DNA from: Pleodorina starrii
Taxonomy: Eukaryota > Chlorophyta > Chlorophyceae > Chlamydomonadales > Volvocaceae
Direction of reading: 5' to 3'
Length of the DNA: 64,000 nucleotides
NCBI GenBank assembly: GCA_030267565.1
Contig: BRXU01000025.1
Span: forward strand, 541,501 to 605,500
Both the position numbers and the translations under genes were made by a program. Positions 59,501 to 64,000 of the stretch are shown piece by piece; position 1 is the stretch's first letter, and every line of letters starts with the position of its first letter. The notes beneath the pieces are model-generated. The model was given only the letters and a program-made list of their open reading frames with translations. It had not been told where the DNA came from and did not search any database.

Positions 59501-62500
59501 CGCCAGATCCGCCACCTCCTGCGCCACCTCCGCCACATCACGCGCCACATCCGCCAGCACGCCGAGCTCCACCGTCGGCGCCGCCGCCGCCTCCTTGGCG
59601 GCAGCCGACGCCAGCGCCAGCGCCTCCTTCGTGGCGGCGGCGCCGCTGCCGGCCGCCGCCGCCGCCTCGGCGGCCTCCACCGCCTCCACCACGCGCGCCG
59701 CGCCGTCGGCGGCCGCCTCGGCCTGCTCCGCCACCGCAAACGCCAACTGCTCGACCACATCCGCCACTGCCACCAGCTTGGTCGCCTCCGCCGTGGTGGG
59801 CATATCCTGTGTTGGATTGTCGTTATGGTGGTTGTCATTGTCGTTATGGTGGTTGTATCAATGTCGACATTGATATTTTATTGTGAAGGTTTTCTTTTAT
59901 GAATTTATTTTAAATTAAAAACATTGTCATCATTATCGTATTGTTATCGGATGTTGCTGCCATCAGATTGTATGGAGGGAGTCGGAAAGGGCACACGTAA
60001 TCGAAGCTCCGCTGCAATCTATTTATATCACATTGTAGCATGATGCTGTTTTTGTCAATGTTCTTGTGGTGGACTGGTGGTGTCAGCCATTGCAGTCTTG
60101 TCAACTTCCCAAAGCCAGCGCCTCCCGAGCCCGCCGCCGCGGCCACCGCCACCGCCGCCGCCGCCACCCCCGGGCAACCACCCTCTCACCTCCGCCATCT
60201 CCATAAGCGCCGCCGCCGCCGAGGAGCCCGGCTTGACCTCCTCCGCCATCTCCACCGCCGCCGCCGCCGCCGGCACCGCCGCCGCCGCCGCGTCGGCGAT
60301 CTCCGCCACCGCCGCCGCCATGTCAGACACCGCCAACGCGATATCCGCCACCGCCACCGAATCCATCTCCGCCGCCTTGGCCACCACCGCCGCCGCCTCC
60401 GCCGCCGCCGCCACCTTGGCCTCGCCGACGAACGGCATGTCCGCTTGCCGTACATCCGCCGCCGCCGCGGCAGCCTCAACGACCGCCGCCATCGCCTCCA
60501 CCGCTTCCTCCGCCGCCGCCGCCAGGTCCGACATCGCCGCCGCCATGTCCTCGACGGCCTGATCCGCCACCGCCACCACCCCCGACGTCGCCACCGCCTC
60601 CGCCGCCGCCGCCTCCGCCACCTCAGCAATCAGGGCCGCCGCCGGCTTGGCGGCGGCTCCAGCAGAAGGCTTGGGCGCCGCCGCCGCCGCCGCCGCCTCA
60701 TTCGGCAGCGAGTACACCGCCGCCAGTGCCTGCTGCAATCCCACCAGCGGTTCCGGAGCCGCCTCGATGGCCTTGGCGACTAATTTCTCCGCGTCGCGCA
60801 CAGCGCCTGCGGGGTTGCGGAGCAGGACGCGACGCGCCACGACGTCAAGCGACGCGACGCGACGCAACGCGTTGCGGGGGCGGGGGGAAGGGGGCCCGGC
60901 GCTTGCTTCAAGCCGCAATCCATGGCGGCCCCGCGCAAACAGTCGCGACATCGGCGTCGTCGACCCCGCGGGTCCATACATGTGCATGACTCGTTTCTCA
61001 ACTCAGCTCCTGGATTCCGTCAACAGCTCAGTTATGACTTCAGTCCTCCCCATCGCGCGTCCCGCCACACGCACCTTCCAATGACCCCGTATTGGACACC
61101 GGTACGGCAGCCGACAACACCTCCGCCGCCGGCGGCGCCGCCGGCTTCGGAGCCGCCGCCGTCGTCGTCGCGGCCAGCGGAACCGGACCGTCGTCGTCGT
61201 CGTCAGCGACGACCTTGTCGGCGGCGACGACGGCAGCGGCCACCTCAGCGACCGGTACGGCAGGCGGCGCCGCCGCGACCACCGCCGCTGGCTGCGCCGC
61301 CACCTCCACCTTCGGCGGCTCCGCCGCCGACAGCGCCGCCGCAACAACCGCCACTGGCTCCGCCGCGGCGGCGGCAGCCGGGCTGGCGCTGGCGGCGGTG
61401 GCGGCCGCCGCCGCCGCTGGCGCTTCCGCCACCTCCGCCGCGACGGCCGGAGCGGGGACGGCGGTGGCGGCAGCGGCGGTAGCCAGCGGCGCGGCAGGCG
61501 CCACAGCCACAGCTACCACCGCAACCGCCTCGCTGTCGCTGCTGCTAGCGCTGCTGCTAGCGCTGCTGGCGCCGCTGTCTGGGGCGGCTTGCAGCTCTGG
61601 AGCGCCGTGGGGCACGCGCGTGCGCAGAGGCCAGGGGAAGAGGGGAGGAAACAACGGCGGCCTAGGGTAAGAGACTTGGGATTGGGAGCAGCGAGAGATG
61701 TGACCGTCGCGTGTTTTAGCGTGGAGACCTTCACCCCCACGCCCACCCCACCCGCCCAAATGTAAAGCGCTGCGCGTTGCTTTGCAGCGCCACAACGCGC
61801 CTCGCGGCCCTCCGCAACCCACCGACCCACCGACCCACGCACACCCCGCGTCCGCCAACGGATGCACGCACCGCACCGCGGATTGCAGCCACAACGCACG
61901 AAACGCCGTCCGCAAGCCATATCAGCTCGTAATCTCGGGGCGGGCGCCCCTGAGAACACGTGCACACGCACGCACACACGCACACACACGCACACGCCCG
62001 CACACACGACCTCCAAAACATCTCTCACCGATGGCCTGCAGCAGCTCCTCACAGTCCTCCAGAAGCTCCGCCGCCACCAACAACGACTGCGGCGCCGCCG
62101 CCACCGTCGCCGCCGCCACCTCCGCCGACGGCACCGCCGCCGCCGCCGCCGCCGCCACGTCTGCCAGACTGCCGATGACGTCGCCGCCGTCCTCATCCTC
62201 CGCCGCGGCGGCGGCGGCGATCGTCGCGATGGGGTTACTGGGCGACGGCGCCGCCGCCACGACGGCGACGGGGGCCGCGGCGGCGGCGGCGGCGGCGGCG
62301 GTCCGCTCCTCCGCCACCGCCTCCGCCGCCATCGCCTTGGCGGCGTCTGCGACCGCCACCACGGCGGCCTCGCCGTGAGATGCGAGCTGCGGAGAGATCG
62401 CCGTACAGCGGAGGGGGAAGCGGATGGAACCAGCAGCGGACGGAACCGGGCGGGGGGCGGGGCGGGGCGGAGAACCGGTGTCGGTGCGGAGTCGGTGCGT

Positions 62501-63796
62501 CGAGGACGAAGGAGCAGAACCCGCCGTGCAACCGCAGAACCCGCACACCACCACCCGGCCCCGGCCCACGCCCCAAGCCCTGGCGCCAGCCACAAACCAA
62601 CCAAACCAACCAACCAACCTCATCCCCACCTGCACCAGCAGTCCCTACCCCTCCCGCCCCTTCATAAAACCGAACCAACCAATCAACCAACCAACCAACC
62701 AGAAACCAACCAACCAACCTCTTCCCCACCTGCACCAGCAGTCCCTGCCGCTTCTGCAGTTCCGCCATCAGCGGCCCGTCGGCCGCCATCCGATCCAGGA
62801 ACACGTCCGACCGAACCAGCCGCGCGATCAGCCGCTCGTTGGACACCAGCTGACGCAGCAGCTCGTCCACCAGCAGTCGATCCTCCTGCACGTGCGTGTT
62901 TGGGTTTTGTTTTGGGTTTTTGTTTTGGGTCGTCGTACAGTGCAGTGCAGTGGTGTTAAGAGATGTCTATCCGGCGGGCCGATGCGGGGTTCGAGGCGGG
63001 GGCCGATGCGGGGATCGAACCTGCGTCCCTGAAGCGCTCACCGCCCGACCACACAGATACACCTCAGTCAGCCCGCAATCAACGCCACAGAGTGCCTGGG
63101 GAGGCGTCAACAGAGGCGTCAAAAGATCCCCAGCAGCAGGAGCGTGCCGGTCTCCTCGAACCCACAGCACCCAGGGGTCGTGCCCGGACGCCACCCCCCG
63201 CACGTGACTCGCACGTCGTGCAAGTCTGGCTGGCCCAGGACCGACGTGGTTTCGGTGCCCGAAGAAACACTTTCCGCCAGACCGTTTTGATTCGTGCACC
63301 GCAATGGCCCGTGACGCACCGCGACGATCGGCGCGCTGGGCAAGACGGCAGACTTGGCGCTGGATGTCGACGCCGACGCCAGGACGGCATCCATGGCCGC
63401 CGACGCAAACGAAGGCGTCGCGGAAGAAAGCAGCAGCGAGGCGAGCGTTGACACCGCCAGAACCTTTCCAGCGGAGTTCGTCGGCGCGTCCTCGCGCGAT
63501 GTGTCCACAACGGCGTCGGCCATGCGGCCATCGCAAATGGATGCGCTCGCGTCCGGGTCAGTCACTGCGGCGTTGCGTGCTGCTGCGCGTCGCACAGAAG
63601 GCTGCTGGAGCTGCGGAGCGGTCGACGCGCGAGGTGTGGCGGAGAGCGCGCGTGCGCCTGCCCCAGGCGCAATTGCAGCAGCAACTGCCTTTGAGGGCGC
63701 AGCGACGGGGCTGCCCCGCGGCAGGGCAACATGAGGCCCTTGCATTTTATCCGATGGCGCTGATCGCAGGCCCGCGCGCCTCGGAAGATGCTGCAA
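56593..63796 (-). CDS. Unrecognised Ala-rich, KPEPVKAE-repeat protein with predicted organelle/thylakoid targeting
   Basis: No family recognised. Nine exons close in phase to 1355 residues: 63796..63320, 62885..62730, 62386..62029, 61578..61075, 60806..60190, 59806..59426, 58936..58820, 58442..57084, 56691..56593. Residues 1-110 resemble a plastid transit peptide; GKVLAVSTLASLLLSSATPS followed by FASAA (111-134) resembles a thylakoid-transfer or membrane segment with an AxA site. Residues 160-211 (EDRLLVDELLRQLVSNERLI) look like amphipathic or coiled-coil helix. Residues ~212-870 are long Ala/Val/Glu helices. About residues 1040-1240 are degenerate repeats of KPEPVKAE/SKPEPVKAE. Near the end, GAAAAALAAAVLVPRLY may cross a membrane, followed by a basic, charged helix (RRRVQEQREAELRRAQREAL). 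A structural or membrane-shaping plastid protein is a guess only. Two Mets (63796 and 63745) are possible starts. Confidence 0.7.
57480..57960 (-). repeat. 24-33-base coding repeats encoding KPEPVKAE-type units
   Basis: Repeated CTCGGGCTTCGATTCAGCC and GCCTTTACCGG pieces (plus-strand sense) give tandem degenerate Lys-Pro-Glu-Pro-Val-Lys-Ala-Glu units in exon 8. The sharpest identity is at 57.59-57.68 kb. Confidence 0.85.
59807..60189. other. AT-rich intron 5 with 20-bp palindrome
   Basis: This intron of the Ala/KPEV-rich gene has an AT-rich core (about 59.87-60.06 kb) unlike every other intron in the gene. TATCAATGTCGACATTGATA at 59856-59875 is a perfect palindrome. It may be an insertion relic. 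Confidence 0.6.
62975..63085 (-). mobile_element. tRNA-derived SINE-like element in intron 1 of the Ala/KPEV-rich gene
   Basis: On the minus strand, GTGTGGTCGGGCGGTGAGCG (A-box-like region) is followed 17 bases on by GCAGGTTCGATCCCCGC (perfect B box, GGTTCGATCCC), with tRNA-like spacing. Next to it is a second, diverged GGTTCGA-like copy (GGGGTTCGAGGCGG, plus strand). This arrangement fits a tRNA-headed SINE rather than a working tRNA gene: no matched acceptor stem is seen. Confidence 0.55.
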
Positions 63797-64000
63797 GCTT
63801 GCAAGCGATGCAGAGCGACACTTCGCAACCGCTCCGGGGCCCGCCGAAGATCAACTAATTATCCAATGTAATCTAGGACTGTGGCTGTACGCGTAAACAA
63901 AATGCTTCTAGATTCGGCGTCCTGGTCGTGTAGTAGAGTTCCGTGCTTATGGTGCTCGCTTGCGTTTGGTACGAGTCTTCTTCCTCCTGCCCCGTCCGTG
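63797..64000. other. Upstream region of the Ala/KPEV-rich gene
   Basis: Presumed 5' UTR and promoter at the window edge; AT-richer than the coding region. No further feature. Confidence 0.4.

Overview
The window looks like nuclear DNA from a volvocine (Chlamydomonas/Volvox-type) green alga. It is very GC-rich and its genes are broken by many short introns with GTGAGT/GTGCGT-type donors and CAG acceptors. Coding regions carry long poly-Ala, poly-Gly, poly-Gln and poly-Pro runs. One gene encodes a hydroxyproline-rich-type wall protein, plant-type plastid proteins are present, candidate TGTAA poly(A) signals occur, and TTTTAGGG telomere-type units sit in introns. Species cannot be fixed from the sequence alone. 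I built the gene models by reading splice sites and intron phase by eye. In every multi-exon model below the phases close from the chosen start to stop (TYPA runs off the window), but no transcript evidence was available.

Layout: (1) 1100..181 minus, the first two exons of a plastid TypA/BipA GTPase that runs off the left edge. (2) 1101-6243, gene-poor DNA with simple repeats. (3) 12015..6244 minus, an SBP-box transcription factor of about 1770 residues whose zinc-binding domain is split over three exons. (4) 14755..12997 minus, a complete 140-residue FdC1-type plastid [2Fe-2S] ferredoxin. (5) 15507..18311 plus, a Zim17/HEP (DNL-type) zinc-finger partner of organellar HSP70. (6) 29646..22127 minus, a 12-exon TKL/Raf-like protein kinase with a roughly 320-residue low-complexity insert inside its N-lobe. 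(7) 29.6-34.2 kb, a divergent intergenic region with a palindrome-ended, tRNA-promoter-bearing mobile element. (8) 34207..42019 plus, a proline-rich wall-type ectodomain, a transmembrane helix and a Gly/Tyr-rich tail. (9) 44204..52994 plus, a 15-exon plastid 3-oxoacyl-ACP synthase II (KAS II). (10) 54.7-55.2 kb, an AT-rich element with terminal inverted repeats. (11) 63796..56593 minus, a nine-exon unrecognised Ala-rich protein with an organelle-targeting-like N-terminus and Lys-Pro-Glu-Val repeats.

Several genes serve plastid or organelle biology: TypA for plastid translation, FdC1 for redox, KAS II for fatty-acid elongation, a HEP-type chaperone partner, and the Ala-rich protein. They do not form an operon-like system. 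The SBP factor, the kinase and the wall-type membrane protein are regulatory or surface components. I see no CRISPR, phage, toxin-antitoxin or biosynthetic cluster. The least explained items are the membrane-anchored proline-rich protein, the kinase insert, the Ala/KPEV-rich protein and the palindromic mobile element.
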